A DNA stretch of 64,000 nucleotides from Chromohalobacter marismortui. Lineage in GTDB: Bacteria > Pseudomonadota > Gammaproteobacteria > Pseudomonadales > Halomonadaceae. The notes beneath the pieces were generated by a model, which did not search any database, was not told the origin of the DNA, and worked only from the letters and a program-made list of their open reading frames with translations. A program made the translations under genes and the position numbers. The stretch spans positions 40,230 to 104,229 of the forward strand of contig NZ_SOBR01000009.1 of the NCBI RefSeq assembly GCF_004364315.1. The letters are read 5' to 3'. This document shows, piece by piece, positions 53,223-63,985 of this stretch; position 1 is the first letter of the stretch; each line of letters starts with the position of its first letter.

Positions 53223-54185
53223 ATGGCAGATACCGTGCAGCGAGAACAGCGCGTCCCCGACGCGATGGCCGGCCAGCGCCTCGACCAAGCCGCCTCGGCG
53301 TTGTTCGCGGATTTCTCCCGCGAGCGCCTCAAGGCGTGGATCAAGTCAGGAGCGCTGACCTGCGACGGCGTGTCGGCGCGCCCCAAGGACAAGTTGTATG
53401 GCGGTGAGCAACTGATCCTCGAGGCCACGCTCGAGGAAGATAAACGCTTTGCGCCCCAGGCCATGGCACTCGACATCATCCATGAAGACGACGATGTCAT
53501 GGTGATCGACAAGCCAGCGGGACTGGTCGTGCATCCTGCCGCAGGCAATCCCGACGGCACTTTGCTCAATGCGCTGCTGCACCATGCGCCGGGACAGATG
53601 CAACTGCCCCGTGCGGGTATCGTGCACCGCCTCGACAAGGATACGACGGGCTTGATGGTGGTCGCCAAGACGCTGGCGGCGCATGCGTCGCTGGTCGAGC
53701 AGTTGCAGGCGCGTACGGTGTCGCGTGAATACGATGCCGTCGTCACCGGCAGGATGACCGCCGGGGGCAGCGTCGATGCGCCGATCGGGCGTCACCCCAA
53801 GGATCGCAAGCGTCAGGCCGTGACGCCCTCGGGCAAGCCGGCGGTGACGCATTATCGTGTCGTGGAGCGCTTTCCCGCTCACACCCATGTGCGCTGTCGG
53901 CTCGAAACCGGACGCACCCACCAGATCCGTGTGCATCTGGCACATCGCCGCTTTCCTCTGATCGGTGACCCGGTCTATGCCGGACGCCTCAAGCTACCCG
54001 CCGGTGCCAGTGAGGCATTGAAGGATGTGCTGCGGCATTTTCCGCGCCAGGCCTTGCACGCACGCAAGCTGGCCTTCGTGCATCCCGGGACCGGCGAGAC
54101 GGTGACGTTTCGCGCGGCGTTGCCGGACGATATGCTGATGTTGCTGGATTTTCTGCGCGACGCAGCCGATACGCACGTTGAGTGA
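53223..54185 (+). CDS. rluD: RluD, 23S rRNA pseudouridine(1911/1915/1917) synthase
   Basis: This enzyme of about 320 residues isomerises uridines in helix 69 of 23S rRNA. The N-terminal S4-like RNA-binding part (RLDQAASALF, RERLKAWIKSGALTCDG) precedes the catalytic domain with AGIVHRLDKDTTGLMVVAK, where the Asp is catalytic, and TGRTHQIRVHLAH. ATG 53223 fits the E. coli start MAQRVQ; ATG 53205 is an alternative six residues longer. The end overlaps the pgeF region. Confidence 0.96.
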   Translation: MADTVQREQRVPDAMAGQRLDQAASALFADFSRERLKAWIKSGALTCDGVSARPKDKLYGGEQLILEATLEEDKRFAPQAMALDIIHEDDDVMVIDKPAGLVVHPAAGNPDGTLLNALLHHAPGQMQLPRAGIVHRLDKDTTGLMVVAKTLAAHASLVEQLQARTVSREYDAVVTGRMTAGGSVDAPIGRHPKDRKRQAVTPSGKPAVTHYRVVERFPAHTHVRCRLETGRTHQIRVHLAHRRFPLIGDPVYAGRLKLPAGASEALKDVLRHFPRQALHARKLAFVHPGTGETVTFRAALPDDMLMLLDFLRDAADTHVE

Positions 54186-54192
54186 GTCTCTC

Positions 54193-54948
54193 ATGAACGA
54201 ACGTCCCACCTTGATTCTGCCCGATTGGCCGGCGCCGAGTACGGTCGGTGCTTTCGTCACCACGCGTGAGAGCGGCCCCAGCCAGGGCGCCTTCGCATCT
54301 TTCAACCCGGCGCATCACGTGGGAGACGATCCTGCCTCGGTAGCCCGCTGTCGTCGCCTGTTGAGTGCTGAACTCGACGACGCTCGCCCCTTGCTATGGT
54401 TGAACCAGGTGCATGGCGCCACCGTTCAACAGGAGTACCGCGCGATATTTGCCGAGCAACCGCCGCAAGCGGATGCCTCGGTTGCCTTCGATACGGGACA
54501 CGCGTGTGCCATCTTGACCGCGGATTGCCTGCCGGTCTTCTTCTGCAACCGTCAGGGTACCCGGGTGGGGGTGGCGCACGCCGGCTGGCGGAGCCTGGCG
54601 GGGGGCGTGCTGGAAGCCTGCGTGGCGGCCCTGGGGCAGTCGCCGGACGAGCTCATGGCCTGGTTGGGGCCGGCGATTTCCAAGGCGCAGTTCGAGGTCG
54701 GCGCCGAGGTCTTCGAAACCTTCGTGGCCGTGCAGCCCGAAGCGGAAAGTGCCTTCGAGCCGAGCCCGTACCGCCTCGGGCACTATATGGCCGATCTCTA
54801 TCGCCTGGCGCGCTTGCGTCTGGAGCGGCTGGGGGTGGGGCATATCGGTGGCGGGCATTTTTGCACCGCCTGCGAATCGCGTTTCTATTCCTACCGCCGC
54901 GACGATGGTCACACCGGGCGCATGGCCAGCGTGATCTGGCTGCGTTGA
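54193..54948 (+). CDS. pgeF: PgeF/YfiH family multicopper-type purine nucleoside phosphorylase (laccase-domain)
   Basis: This 251-residue protein of the YfiH/COG1496 family has LNQVHGATV, ILTADCLPVFFCN, VAHAGWRSLAGGVLEA and GGHFCTACESRFYSYRRD, which supply the His and Cys zinc ligands. E. coli YfiH has been linked to correction of misincorporated L-Ser in peptidoglycan and to purine nucleoside cleavage. It is directly downstream of rluD, as in E. coli. ATG 54193 is chosen; a TTG at 54178 overlapping rluD is possible. Confidence 0.93.
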   Translation: MNERPTLILPDWPAPSTVGAFVTTRESGPSQGAFASFNPAHHVGDDPASVARCRRLLSAELDDARPLLWLNQVHGATVQQEYRAIFAEQPPQADASVAFDTGHACAILTADCLPVFFCNRQGTRVGVAHAGWRSLAGGVLEACVAALGQSPDELMAWLGPAISKAQFEVGAEVFETFVAVQPEAESAFEPSPYRLGHYMADLYRLARLRLERLGVGHIGGGHFCTACESRFYSYRRDDGHTGRMASVIWLR

Positions 54949-55009
54949 GTCGGCGCCTTGCGTCATGTCGAGTATTCTCGAACAGCGGAACGATTTTTGC
55001 ACGCCTTGC

Positions 55010-55038
55010 CTTGAAACGCGTTCAGCATACCTCCATTG
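55010..55038 (+). promoter_or_regulatory. Sigma-32 heat-shock promoter of clpB
   Basis: CTTGAAA at 55010-55016, a 14-base spacer, and CTCCATTG at 55031-55038 match the RpoH consensus CTTGAA-N13/14-CCCCATNT. It lies about 60 bases before the clpB start. Confidence 0.85.
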
Positions 55039-55100
55039 ATCATGTCAACATGAAATGACTTGGCGGCGCGCGTCGGCGCACCGCATTGGAGGAGGATTCG

Positions 55101-57683
55101 ATGCGTATAGATCGAATGACCAGTAAATTGCAGAACGCTCTGGGCGAGGCACAGTCCCTGGCGGTAGGGCGCAGTCATAACCAGCTCGACCCCGGCCATG
55201 TCCTGATGGCGCTCGTCGAGGCGCAGGAAAACGGCATCAAGGGCTTGGTGCAAAAGGCCGGTGGCGATGTCTCGCGCCTGCGCAACGGGCTTTCCCAGTA
55301 TCTCGACGACCTGCCCAGCGTCGGCCAGTTCGACGGCAACGTGCAGCTGTCCTCGGCGCTGTCGCAACTCTTCAACCTCGCCGATCGCGACGCCCAGAAA
55401 CGTGGCGATCAGTACATCGCCAGCGAGCTGGTGGTGCTGGCGGCGCTGGAAATGAAAAGCGCCATCAGCAAGGTACTTCAGCAGGCGGGGCTGGATGTTC
55501 AATCCGTCCGTACTGCCATCGACAGCCTGCGCGGGGGCAGCAAGGTGGACGATGCCTCGGCCGAGGAAGATCGCGAGGCATTGGACAAGTACACCATGGA
55601 TCTGACCCAGCGGGCCGGAGAGGGCAAGCTCGATCCAGTGATCGGCCGCGACGACGAAATTCGTCGCACGATCCAGGTACTGCAGCGGCGTACCAAGAAC
55701 AACCCGGTGCTGATCGGCGAGCCTGGGGTGGGCAAGACCGCCATCGTCGAGGGGCTGGCGCAGCGCATCGTCAATGGCGAGGTGCCCGAGGGCCTCAAGG
55801 ACAAGCGTGTGCTGGCGCTGGACATGGGCTCGTTGCTGGCCGGCGCCAAGTACCGTGGCGAGTTCGAGGAACGCCTCAAGGCCGTGCTCGCGGAGCTGGC
55901 GAAGGAGGAAGGGCGTGTCATCCTGTTCGTCGACGAGCTGCATACCATGGTCGGCGCCGGCAAGGCCGAGGGCGCGATGGACGCTGGCAACATGCTCAAG
56001 CCGGCATTGGCGCGTGGCGAATTGCACTGCGTCGGGGCCACCACGCTGGACGAATACCGGCAGCACATCGAGAAGGATGCGGCCCTCGAACGGCGCTTCC
56101 AGAAAGTCCTGGTCGACGAGCCCAACGAAGAAGACACCGTGGCGATCCTGCGGGGTCTCAAGGAGCGTTACGAGGTCCATCACGGCGTCGATATCACCGA
56201 TGGCGCCATCATCGCCGCGGCCAAGCTGTCGACCCGCTACATCACCGATCGTCAGTTGCCCGACAAGGCCATCGACCTGATCGATGAGGCGGCGTCTCGG
56301 ATCCGCATGGAACTCGATTCCATGCCCGAGGAGATGGATCGTCTCGACCGGCGGTTGATTCAGCTCAAGATGGAGCGCGAAGCGCTCAAGAAGGAAACCG
56401 ACGAGGCCACCAAGAAGCGCCTCGACTCGCTCGAAGCGCAGATCGAGTCGCTGGAGCGCGAGTACGCCGACCTCGAAGAGGTGTGGAAAGCCGAGAAGGC
56501 CAGCATCCAGGGCGCGGCACAGTTCAAGGCCGAGCTCGAGCAGGCGCGTATCGATCTCGAGGCGGCACGCCGTCAGGGCGATCTGGGCCGCATGTCCGAG
56601 CTGCAATACGGCGTGATTCCCAAGCTGGAGCAGCAGATCGCGGAGGCGAGTGAGCAGGAAACCGATACCGCCAAGCATCAGTTATTGCGCTCCAACGTTA
56701 CCGAGGAAGAAATCGCCGAGGTGGTCTCGCGCTGGACCGGGATTCCGGTATCCAAGATGCTCGAAGGCGAACGCGACAAGCTGCTGCGCATGGAAGAAGC
56801 GTTGCACGAACGTGTCATCGGGCAGGACGAAGCGGTGACCGCGGTGGCTAACGCCGTACGCCGTTCGCGCGCGGGGCTGGCCGACCCGCATCGCCCCAAT
56901 GGGTCATTCCTGTTCCTGGGGCCCACCGGCGTCGGCAAGACCGAACTTTGCAAGTCGCTGGCCAATTTCCTCTTCGATACCGAAGAGGCGATGGTGCGCA
57001 TCGACATGTCCGAGTTCATGGAGAAGCATTCCGTGGCGCGACTGATCGGGGCGCCGCCGGGCTATGTCGGCTATGAGGAAGGCGGCTACCTGACCGAGGC
57101 GGTACGCCGCAAGCCTTACTCCGTGCTGCTGCTCGACGAGGTCGAGAAGGCACACGCGGATGTCTTCAACATCCTGTTGCAGGTGCTCGAGGATGGCCGG
57201 CTCACCGATGGCCAGGGGCGCACGGTGGATTTTCGCAATACGGTGATCGTGATGACCTCCAACATGGGCTCGGACATCATCCAGCGCATGGGCGGCGATG
57301 ACGCCGATTACAGCGCGATGCGCGATGCCGTGATGAGTGTGGTGAGCGATCACTTCCGCCCGGAGTTGATCAACCGCATCGACGAAGTGGTGGTGTTCCA
57401 TGCGTTGGGGCAGGAGCAGATCCAGTCCATTGCCAGTATCCAGCTCGACCGCCTGCAGGCGCGTCTCGCCGAGCACGAGATACGCCTCGAAGTCAGCGAC
57501 GACGCGCTGGCGCAGTTGGCGGTGGTGGGATTCGATCCGGTGTTCGGCGCCCGCCCGCTCAAGCGCGCCATCCAGAGTCGTATCGAGAACCCGCTGGCGC
57601 AGGAACTGCTTGCTGGGCATTTCGCGGCGGGGGATACCATTCACGTCACCACAGAAGACGGCCATCTCGTCTTCGCCAAGTGA
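55101..57683 (+). CDS. clpB: ClpB, disaggregase chaperone
   Basis: This 860-residue AAA+ protein rescues aggregated proteins with DnaK. It has an N-domain (1-145), NBD1 with Walker A GEPGVGKT and Walker [10 protein letters not shown], a coiled-coil middle domain (about 405-530), and NBD2 with GPTGVGKTE and [11 protein letters not shown]. The C-terminus has [18 protein letters not shown] 55101 follows GGAGGAGG. A heat-shock promoter lies just upstream. Confidence 0.99.
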   Translation: MRIDRMTSKLQNALGEAQSLAVGRSHNQLDPGHVLMALVEAQENGIKGLVQKAGGDVSRLRNGLSQYLDDLPSVGQFDGNVQLSSALSQLFNLADRDAQKRGDQYIASELVVLAALEMKSAISKVLQQAGLDVQSVRTAIDSLRGGSKVDDASAEEDREALDKYTMDLTQRAGEGKLDPVIGRDDEIRRTIQVLQRRTKNNPVLIGEPGVGKTAIVEGLAQRIVNGEVPEGLKDKRVLALDMGSLLAGAKYRGEFEERLKAVLAELAKEEGRVILFVDELHTMVGAGKAEGAMDAGNMLKPALARGELHCVGATTLDEYRQHIEKDAALERRFQKVLVDEPNEEDTVAILRGLKERYEVHHGVDITDGAIIAAAKLSTRYITDRQLPDKAIDLIDEAASRIRMELDSMPEEMDRLDRRLIQLKMEREALKKETDEATKKRLDSLEAQIESLEREYADLEEVWKAEKASIQGAAQFKAELEQARIDLEAARRQGDLGRMSELQYGVIPKLEQQIAEASEQETDTAKHQLLRSNVTEEEIAEVVSRWTGIPVSKMLEGERDKLLRMEEALHERVIGQDEAVTAVANAVRRSRAGLADPHRPNGSFLFLGPTGVGKTELCKSLANFLFDTEEAMVRIDMSEFMEKHSVARLIGAPPGYVGYEEGGYLTEAVRRKPYSVLLLDEVEKAHADVFNILLQVLEDGRLTDGQGRTVDFRNTVIVMTSNMGSDIIQRMGGDDADYSAMRDAVMSVVSDHFRPELINRIDEVVVFHALGQEQIQSIASIQLDRLQARLAEHEIRLEVSDDALAQLAVVGFDPVFGARPLKRAIQSRIENPLAQELLAGHFAAGDTIHVTTEDGHLVFAK

Positions 57684-57688
57684 CACGC

Positions 57689-57710
57689 GCGGCCCGAATG
57701 TTCGGGCCGC
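57689..57710 (+). terminator. Hairpin after clpB
   Basis: GCGGCCCGAA and its complement TTCGGGCCGC form a very stable stem starting five bases after the clpB stop. No T run follows, so termination there may be only partial or it may protect the 3' end. Confidence 0.5.
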
Positions 57711-57762
57711 TCGATGCGTCCGCTATACGTTAAGCTGGTCGTCCTTCTGCCCGTGACGCACT

Positions 57763-57814
57763 TGAACTGCCCCCCGAAAGTTGGACACCCATCCGACCTT
57801 CGGGGTGTTTTTTG
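57763..57814 (-). mobile_element. Possible IS3-family terminal remnant with terminator-like hairpin
   Basis: TGAACTGCCCCCC followed by GAAAGTTGGACACC resembles terminal inverted repeats of IS3-family elements. The same stretch folds: CCCCGAA (57772-57778) pairs with TTCGGGG (57799-57805), followed by TGTTTTTTG. No transposase or second end is seen, so it is at most a relic. A plain rho-independent terminator of clpB is the alternative. Confidence 0.35.
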
Positions 57815-58328
57815 ATGCCGAGATGCGACGCGGGAGTCAAGTTGCGGGGTTTTTGTGCCTGTCATCACGCGGTTTGCAACTACCTGCTTGGCGCGGAACC
57901 TGGGTACGTCAATCGGAAACTGCGCCATACCACAGGGTGTATGCGGGTGATGAAGGTTGACAGCTCGAGGGTGCTGATGGAATCTAGGTGGTTCCTGATT
58001 GCGGGCGCAGCCATTGACGGGTGATCCTCGGCCGCTGCGTGAAGGGTAGGTTGCAAAATGCCTCTACCCGCCTGTCGAAGGAGATCAAGGGTATGGGCCA
58101 AACGCCTGTTCCCGCCAACCCCGACACGGCGATCTGCCGTGCCAGGAATCGCTCGGGCCAGCCGGTCTCGGCGGTTTCTATGAGTGCGGGTCCTCACCCC
58201 GGGCCCAGAGCCAGGATTATGGCATCAGGTGCCGGCGCAGCCGGCAGCGGCGTACCGCCGCATCGACACTTCGCTGTCCGTAACGTGGCAGTGGAATGGC
58301 ACTCGTTATCTCCAGGGGAGAACTACCA

Positions 58329-60053
58329 GTGGAATTGCTTTCCGGCGCCGATATGATCGCCCGCTTCCTGCAGGATGAGGGCGTCGAACGTATCTATGGT
58401 TATCCTGGTGGCGCAGCCTTGCATATCTATGATGCGCTGTTCCGCCAGGACAAAGTCAAACACATCCTCGTTCGTCATGAACAAGCCGCTACCCATGCGG
58501 CCGATGGCTATGCGCGTGCCTCGGGCAAACCCGGCACGGTGCTGGTCACCTCCGGCCCCGGGGCGACCAATGCCGTCACCGGTATTGCTACCGCCTACAT
58601 GGATTCGATCCCGATGGTGGTGCTGTGTGGCCAGGTGGCCAGCCACCTGATCGGCGAAGACGCCTTTCAGGAAACCGATATCGTCGGCGTGACCCGCCCC
58701 ATCGTGAAGCACAGCTTCGCCATCAAGCACCCTTCGGAGATTCCCGAGGTGCTCAAGAAGGCTTACTACCTCGCCGCGACCGGCCGTCCGGGCCCGGTAG
58801 TGGTGGATATCCCCAAGGATATGACGGCGCCCACCGAGCGTTATGAGTACGTCTATCCGAAGAAGGTCAAGATCCGCTCCTACAATCCGGTGACGCGCGG
58901 TCATAGCGGCCAGATCAAGAAAGCCGTGGACATGATGCTCAAGGCGCGGCGGCCGGTGTTCTATACCGGCGGCGGGATCGTTACCAGCGGTGCGAGCGAA
59001 AGCCTGACGGCGTTGGTTAAGCGTTTGGGTTTCCCCATTACCACCACATTGATGGGGATCGGCTCCTATCCGCAGACCGATGGTCAATCGCTGAGCTGGC
59101 TGGGCATGCACGGCAGTTACGAGGCCAACATGGCCATGCACCATGCCGATCTGATCATTGCCATCGGCGCGCGTTTCGATGATCGCGTGACCAACAATAC
59201 GTCCAAGTTTTGCCCCACGGCCAAGATCGTGCATGTCGATATCGACCCCAGCTCGATCTCCAAGACGGTGCGCGCCGATGTGCCGATCGTGGGACCGGCG
59301 GATAGCGTCATCAATGAGATGATCAGCCTGTTGCAAGGCCGGGAAATGGCCAATGCCGAGGCGCTGCCTGAATGGTGGTCGACCATCGACGGTTGGCGCG
59401 CCGAACGCGAAGGCAAGCTCTACGAGCCGTCCCAGCCGGGCGAGCGGCTCAAGCCACAGGAGGTCGTCGAAGCGGTATATCACATCACCCGCGGCGAGGC
59501 CTACGTGACCACCGATGTCGGCCAGCACCAGATGTTCGCGGCGCAGTACTACAAGTTCGACAAGCCCAACCGTTGGATCACCTCCGGGGGGCTGGGCACC
59601 ATGGGCTTCGGTTTTCCGGCGGCAATGGGCATCAAGCAGAACTTCCCCGATGACGTCGTGGTGTGCTTCACCGGAGAGGGCAGCTTTCAGATGATGATGC
59701 AGGAACTGTCGACGTGTAAGCAGTTCGGCACCGGTGTGAAGATCATCAACCTCAACAACGGAACGTTGGGTATGGTGCGCCAGTGGCAGGATCTCAACTA
59801 CAAGTCGCGCCATGCGCACTCGTATGTGGAGTCGCTGCCGGACTTTCAGAAGTTGATCGATGCCTACGGTTTCACGGCGCTCAAGGTGGAACGTCACGAC
59901 GAGCTCGATGCGGCGCTGGAGCGCACGTTCGCCGATAACGACGAACTGGTGTTCCTCGATATCGACGTCGACCCCCGGGAACACGTCTATCCGATGCAGG
60001 TGCCCCTGGGTGCCATGCGTGACATGCTGCTTTCGAAGACGGAGCGGACCTGA
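58329..60053 (+). CDS. ilvI: Acetolactate synthase large subunit
   Basis: This 574-residue ThDP enzyme condenses pyruvate to acetolactate, or with 2-oxobutyrate to acetohydroxybutyrate. The GTG at 58329 follows GGGGAG and gives VELLSGADM, matching MEMLSGAEM of E. coli IlvI at identical total length. Motifs: YGYPGGAALHIYDAL, VRHEQAATHAADGYARA with the catalytic Glu, GDGS-type ThDP motif as CFTGEGSFQMMMQEL, and NNGTLGMVRQWQ. TGATG overlap with ilvH shows coupling. The long leader suggests attenuation or a distant promoter. Confidence 0.97.
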   Translation: MELLSGADMIARFLQDEGVERIYGYPGGAALHIYDALFRQDKVKHILVRHEQAATHAADGYARASGKPGTVLVTSGPGATNAVTGIATAYMDSIPMVVLCGQVASHLIGEDAFQETDIVGVTRPIVKHSFAIKHPSEIPEVLKKAYYLAATGRPGPVVVDIPKDMTAPTERYEYVYPKKVKIRSYNPVTRGHSGQIKKAVDMMLKARRPVFYTGGGIVTSGASESLTALVKRLGFPITTTLMGIGSYPQTDGQSLSWLGMHGSYEANMAMHHADLIIAIGARFDDRVTNNTSKFCPTAKIVHVDIDPSSISKTVRADVPIVGPADSVINEMISLLQGREMANAEALPEWWSTIDGWRAEREGKLYEPSQPGERLKPQEVVEAVYHITRGEAYVTTDVGQHQMFAAQYYKFDKPNRWITSGGLGTMGFGFPAAMGIKQNFPDDVVVCFTGEGSFQMMMQELSTCKQFGTGVKIINLNNGTLGMVRQWQDLNYKSRHAHSYVESLPDFQKLIDAYGFTALKVERHDELDAALERTFADNDELVFLDIDVDPREHVYPMQVPLGAMRDMLLSKTERT

Positions 60054-60544
60054 TGCGCCACATCATCTCGATTCTGCTGGAAAACGAACCCGGCGCCCTG
60101 TCCCGCGTGGTGGGGTTGTTTTCCCAACGCAACTTCAACATCGAAACGCTCAACGTGGCCCCTACCGAGGAGCCGAGCCTGTCGCGCCTGACCGTGACCA
60201 CGGAGGGCGATGATCGCGTCATCGAACAAATTACCAAGCATCTCAATAAGCTCATCGATGTGGTCAAGCTGGTCGACCTGACCGAGGGCAATCACATCGA
60301 GCGCGAGTTGATGCTGGTCAAGGTGAAGGCGTTGGGCGCGAGTCGTGACGAGGTCAAGCGCACGGTGGATATCTTCCGCGCGCAGATCGTCGACGTCACG
60401 CCGAGTGTCTATACGGTGCAGATCACCGGCGATGCCGGCAAACTGGACGCTTTCATCCAGGCCATGGCGCCGATCGGCATCCTCGAGGTGGCGCGTACCG
60501 GCGTATCGGGTATCTCGCGCGGTGACAAGATACTCGGTCTTTAA
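60053..60544 (+). CDS. ilvH: Acetolactate synthase regulatory subunit
   Basis: This 163-residue protein has an N-terminal ACT domain (HIISILLENEPGALSRVVGL, FNIETLNVAPTE) for valine feedback and a C-terminal ALS_ss domain (ELMLVKVKALGASRDEVKR, ISRGDKILGL). It starts inside the ilvI stop (ATGATG context) and is followed by a terminator. Confidence 0.98.
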   Translation: MRHIISILLENEPGALSRVVGLFSQRNFNIETLNVAPTEEPSLSRLTVTTEGDDRVIEQITKHLNKLIDVVKLVDLTEGNHIERELMLVKVKALGASRDEVKRTVDIFRAQIVDVTPSVYTVQITGDAGKLDAFIQAMAPIGILEVARTGVSGISRGDKILGL

Positions 60545-60570
60545 GCTGTACTTGCCTACCATGCCACTAA

Positions 60571-60594
60571 GGCCGCTCTGACGAGCGGCCTTTT
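60571..60594. terminator. Terminator between ilvH and ilvY
   Basis: GGCCGCTC, loop TGAC, GAGCGGCC followed by TTTT. It serves ilvH and may also act on the convergent ilvY. Confidence 0.9.
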
Positions 60595-60611
60595 GCTTCA
60601 AGAGGCCAGGG

Positions 60612-61493
60612 CTAGCGGATCTGCGACCAAAGCGCCTTGATCAGCGGATTGCGTAGCTTTTTCTCGGTGACGCAGAGTCCGACTTCGTAAGGCGTCAACG
60701 CGGGGTCGACCTCGAGGGCCTGAATACGTTCGGCCAAAGGGCTGTTGTCGACCACGATTTGCGGGACTACGCCGACCCCGAAGCCCAGTCCGACCATGCT
60801 GACGATGGCTTCGTTGCCGGCTACCTGGGCATAGATGCGCGGCTTGATGCCCAGCTGGCGGAACCAGGCATCCGTACGTTCGCGGGCGAGGCCCGACTCC
60901 GAGAGTATCATGGGAATGCTGCCCCAACTGGCGGCGTCCGTCGTGGCGGTAAGGCCAGCCAGCCATTCCGGCATGGCGCGTGGCGCGATGAACAGCAACG
61001 GCGACGTGGCGATTGGCTTGAACGCCAGCTGGGCGGGCAGCGTCTCGGGGCGCGCGGTGATCGACATGTCCTCTTCGCCGCTCAAAACGCGTGAAATCGC
61101 ACTGGCCGGGTCGCCGGTATGCAGTTTCAATTCGATGCGCGGATGACGCAGGCGAAACTCGCTGAGCAACTCGTAAAGAAAGCTGTAGCTGGCGGTCACC
61201 GAGCAGTAGATGCTGATTTCGCCGGATAGCTCGCGGCTTTCCGCCATCAGCGAGTGACGAAATACATCCCATTGCTCCAGGGTATCGCGTGCATAACGCT
61301 GGAAGAGACGGCCTTCATGGGTCAGGCGGACACTGCGGTTGTCGCGTTCGAACAAGGTGACGCCGAGTTGTGTCTCCAACTGGCGGATCGTGCGGCTCAG
61401 CGTCGAAGGGCTGACGTGACACAGCTCGCTGGAGCGGCCGAAGTGCAGGGTATCGGCCAGGCTGAGGAACTGCTGGTAGGGACGCGTATCCAT
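60612..61493 (-). CDS. ilvY: IlvY, LysR-family activator of ilvC
   Basis: This 293-residue LysR regulator has an N-terminal winged helix (LHFGRSSELCHVSPSTLSRT, RQLETQLGVTLFERDNRSV) and an inducer domain with ISIYCSVTASYSFLYELL and AGNEAIVSMVGLGFGVGVVP, matching E. coli IlvY throughout. It is divergent from ilvC, the family's known target, with acetolactate or acetohydroxybutyrate as inducer. Confidence 0.93.
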   Translation of the reverse strand: MDTRPYQQFLSLADTLHFGRSSELCHVSPSTLSRTIRQLETQLGVTLFERDNRSVRLTHEGRLFQRYARDTLEQWDVFRHSLMAESRELSGEISIYCSVTASYSFLYELLSEFRLRHPRIELKLHTGDPASAISRVLSGEEDMSITARPETLPAQLAFKPIATSPLLFIAPRAMPEWLAGLTATTDAASWGSIPMILSESGLARERTDAWFRQLGIKPRIYAQVAGNEAIVSMVGLGFGVGVVPQIVVDNSPLAERIQALEVDPALTPYEVGLCVTEKKLRNPLIKALWSQIR

Positions 61494-62680
<1,187 letters not shown>

Positions 62681-62705
62681 GCACTTTTCGCAAGCCGATA
62701 GAGAG

Positions 62706-62740
62706 CGGGCGCGGCCAAAGGGCCGCGCCCGTTTACGTTT
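62706..62740 (+). terminator. Terminator after ilvC
   Basis: CGGGCGCGGCC, loop AAAG, complementary GGCCGCGCCCG, then TTTACGTTTT. The stem is 11 bp and fully GC. Confidence 0.85.
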
Positions 62741-62836
62741 TGGGTCGTCAAGAACGCCGACTGTCGACTAGGATTGCAGTGTGTAGAATGTCGGAATGGC
62801 CCATCAAGGGCCGTCCCATGGCAACGGATGACTTTT

Positions 62837-63661
62837 ATGACGCAAGAATCGGGCACGCCGGAATCGCCCAAGAAAGCCGACACCGAGGAGATCTCGGAGG
62901 GCAGCTCGGCTTTTCAGGACGAAGACGAAATCATCGAGGAAACCATCGAGAACGGAAAGCGCGTGCGTCGGAGGGGTATCTATTTGTTGCCTAACCTCTT
63001 CACGCTCTCGGCGCTATTTTCTGGCTTCTTCTCCATTATCGCGGCGATGAACGGCAACTTCTCCGGGGCCGCTATCGCGATTTTCGTCTCCATGGTGCTC
63101 GATGGGCTCGACGGGCGCGTGGCACGGATGACTAACACGCAAAGTGCTTTTGGTGCCGAATTCGACAGCCTGGCCGACATGGTCTCGTTCGGGGTGGCGC
63201 CGGCTTTGGTAGCGTTCTCATGGATCCTGCAAGACGTGGGCAAGATCGGTTGGATTGCGGCCTTTATCTTTGCCTCGGGGGCAGCCTTGCGTCTGGCGCG
63301 TTTCAATGTGCAAATCGGCAGTACCGACAAGAAGTGGTTCGTGGGCTTGCCGAGTCCTTCCGCTGCGGCGCTCGTCGCCGGCTGTGTATGGACGCTTCAT
63401 AAGTTCGACGCCGACGCCCTGGGGTTCAAACTGTTCATTGCCTTCGTCGTCGCGGCAGCGGGTGTGTTGATGGTCAGCAATATCCGCTACCACAGCTTCA
63501 AGGAAGTCGATTTCAAAGGGCCCGTCCCCTTCGTCGTGCTGCTAGCGATTGTGCTTGCGTTCGTGGTGATTTCACTCGAACCTTCGCTCATGCTGCTGAT
63601 CCTGTTCGGTTGCTATGTAGTGTCGGGACCTCTGTTCGCGCTCATGCGCAAGTTGCGCTGA
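62837..63661 (+). CDS. pssA: CDP-diacylglycerol-serine O-phosphatidyltransferase
   Basis: This 274-residue membrane enzyme makes phosphatidylserine. It carries the CDP-alcohol phosphatidyltransferase motif DG-x2-AR-x8-G-x3-D-x3-D, here DGRVARMTNTQSAFG with EFDSLAD. About eight helices follow an acidic, polar N-terminus of about 50 residues (EEISEGSSAFQDEDE). ATG 62837 has GGATGA upstream; ATG 62828 is an alternative. In the type II (Bacillus/Helicobacter-like) family the enzyme is integral, unlike E. coli PssA. Confidence 0.94.
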   Translation: MTQESGTPESPKKADTEEISEGSSAFQDEDEIIEETIENGKRVRRRGIYLLPNLFTLSALFSGFFSIIAAMNGNFSGAAIAIFVSMVLDGLDGRVARMTNTQSAFGAEFDSLADMVSFGVAPALVAFSWILQDVGKIGWIAAFIFASGAALRLARFNVQIGSTDKKWFVGLPSPSAAALVAGCVWTLHKFDADALGFKLFIAFVVAAAGVLMVSNIRYHSFKEVDFKGPVPFVVLLAIVLAFVVISLEPSLMLLILFGCYVVSGPLFALMRKLR

Positions 63662-63705
63662 GGCCGTTTCCTGATGTCCGGTGCCGACCATGGTGTGGCG
63701 CCGAA

Positions 63706-63752
63706 TTATCCACACCCTTTTTCATGTGTCGCCCCGTTCGGGGTGTGGATAA
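63706..63752. promoter_or_regulatory. Inverted pair of perfect DnaA boxes
   Basis: TTATCCACACCC (63706-63717) and its exact complement GGGTGTGGATAA (63741-63752) form a 12-bp inverted repeat with a 23-base spacer. Each arm contains the strict DnaA consensus TTATCCACA. A short CCCC/GGGG hairpin lies in the spacer. Function is unproven. Confidence 0.65.
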
Positions 63753-63957
63753 GGTAGTGGATGGCGATCTGGAGCGCCCTTCAGCCGAAATATAGTCATT
63801 GCGTCGTGGCATTCGTGAAAAAACCCCTTGCGTTCACGGCGCTGTATCCGTAGAGTACGCATCCGCTGCCGGCGACGGGCTTCGTGGCCGGCGGTGTGAA
63901 GGTGGCGCAAGTGACTGACTTGCTTGAGATTTCCAGGTTCGCCTCGAGACTTCTCGC

Positions 63958-63985
63958 TTGACAGTGACGCCGGATTCGGTAGAAT
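63958..63985 (+). promoter_or_regulatory. Strong sigma-70 promoter with GC-rich discriminator (stable-RNA type)
   Basis: A perfect -35 TTGACA, 16 bases, and -10 TAGAAT are followed by the discriminator GCGCCGCACC. This form is typical of rRNA and tRNA promoters under stringent control. The transcribed gene lies beyond the window. Confidence 0.75.

Larger units (their letters stand above)
57684..58328. other. Long intergenic region between clpB and ilvI
   Basis: This 645-base stretch has no gene I can support. It contains a perfect hairpin right after clpB (57689-57710, no T run), an IS-end-like hairpin (57763-57814), and a small stem GGGTAG/CTACCC (58044-58069). A 27-codon frame, ATG 57941 to 58024, is a poor candidate leader peptide. 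The ilvIH promoter and any attenuation signals must be here. Confidence 0.5.

Noticed and set aside
54963..56678. A 571-codon open frame antisense to clpB
   Set aside because: Composition follows the codons of clpB on the other strand; no motif or start signal.
57941..58024. A 27-codon frame as an ilvIH attenuation leader peptide
   Set aside because: Only about seven of 27 codons are Val, Leu or Ile, there is no run of them, the ribosome site is weak, and it is 300 bases from ilvI.
58323..59984. A 553-codon open frame antisense to ilvI
   Set aside because: Same reason: shadow of a strongly conserved gene with no ribosome site or recognisable domain.
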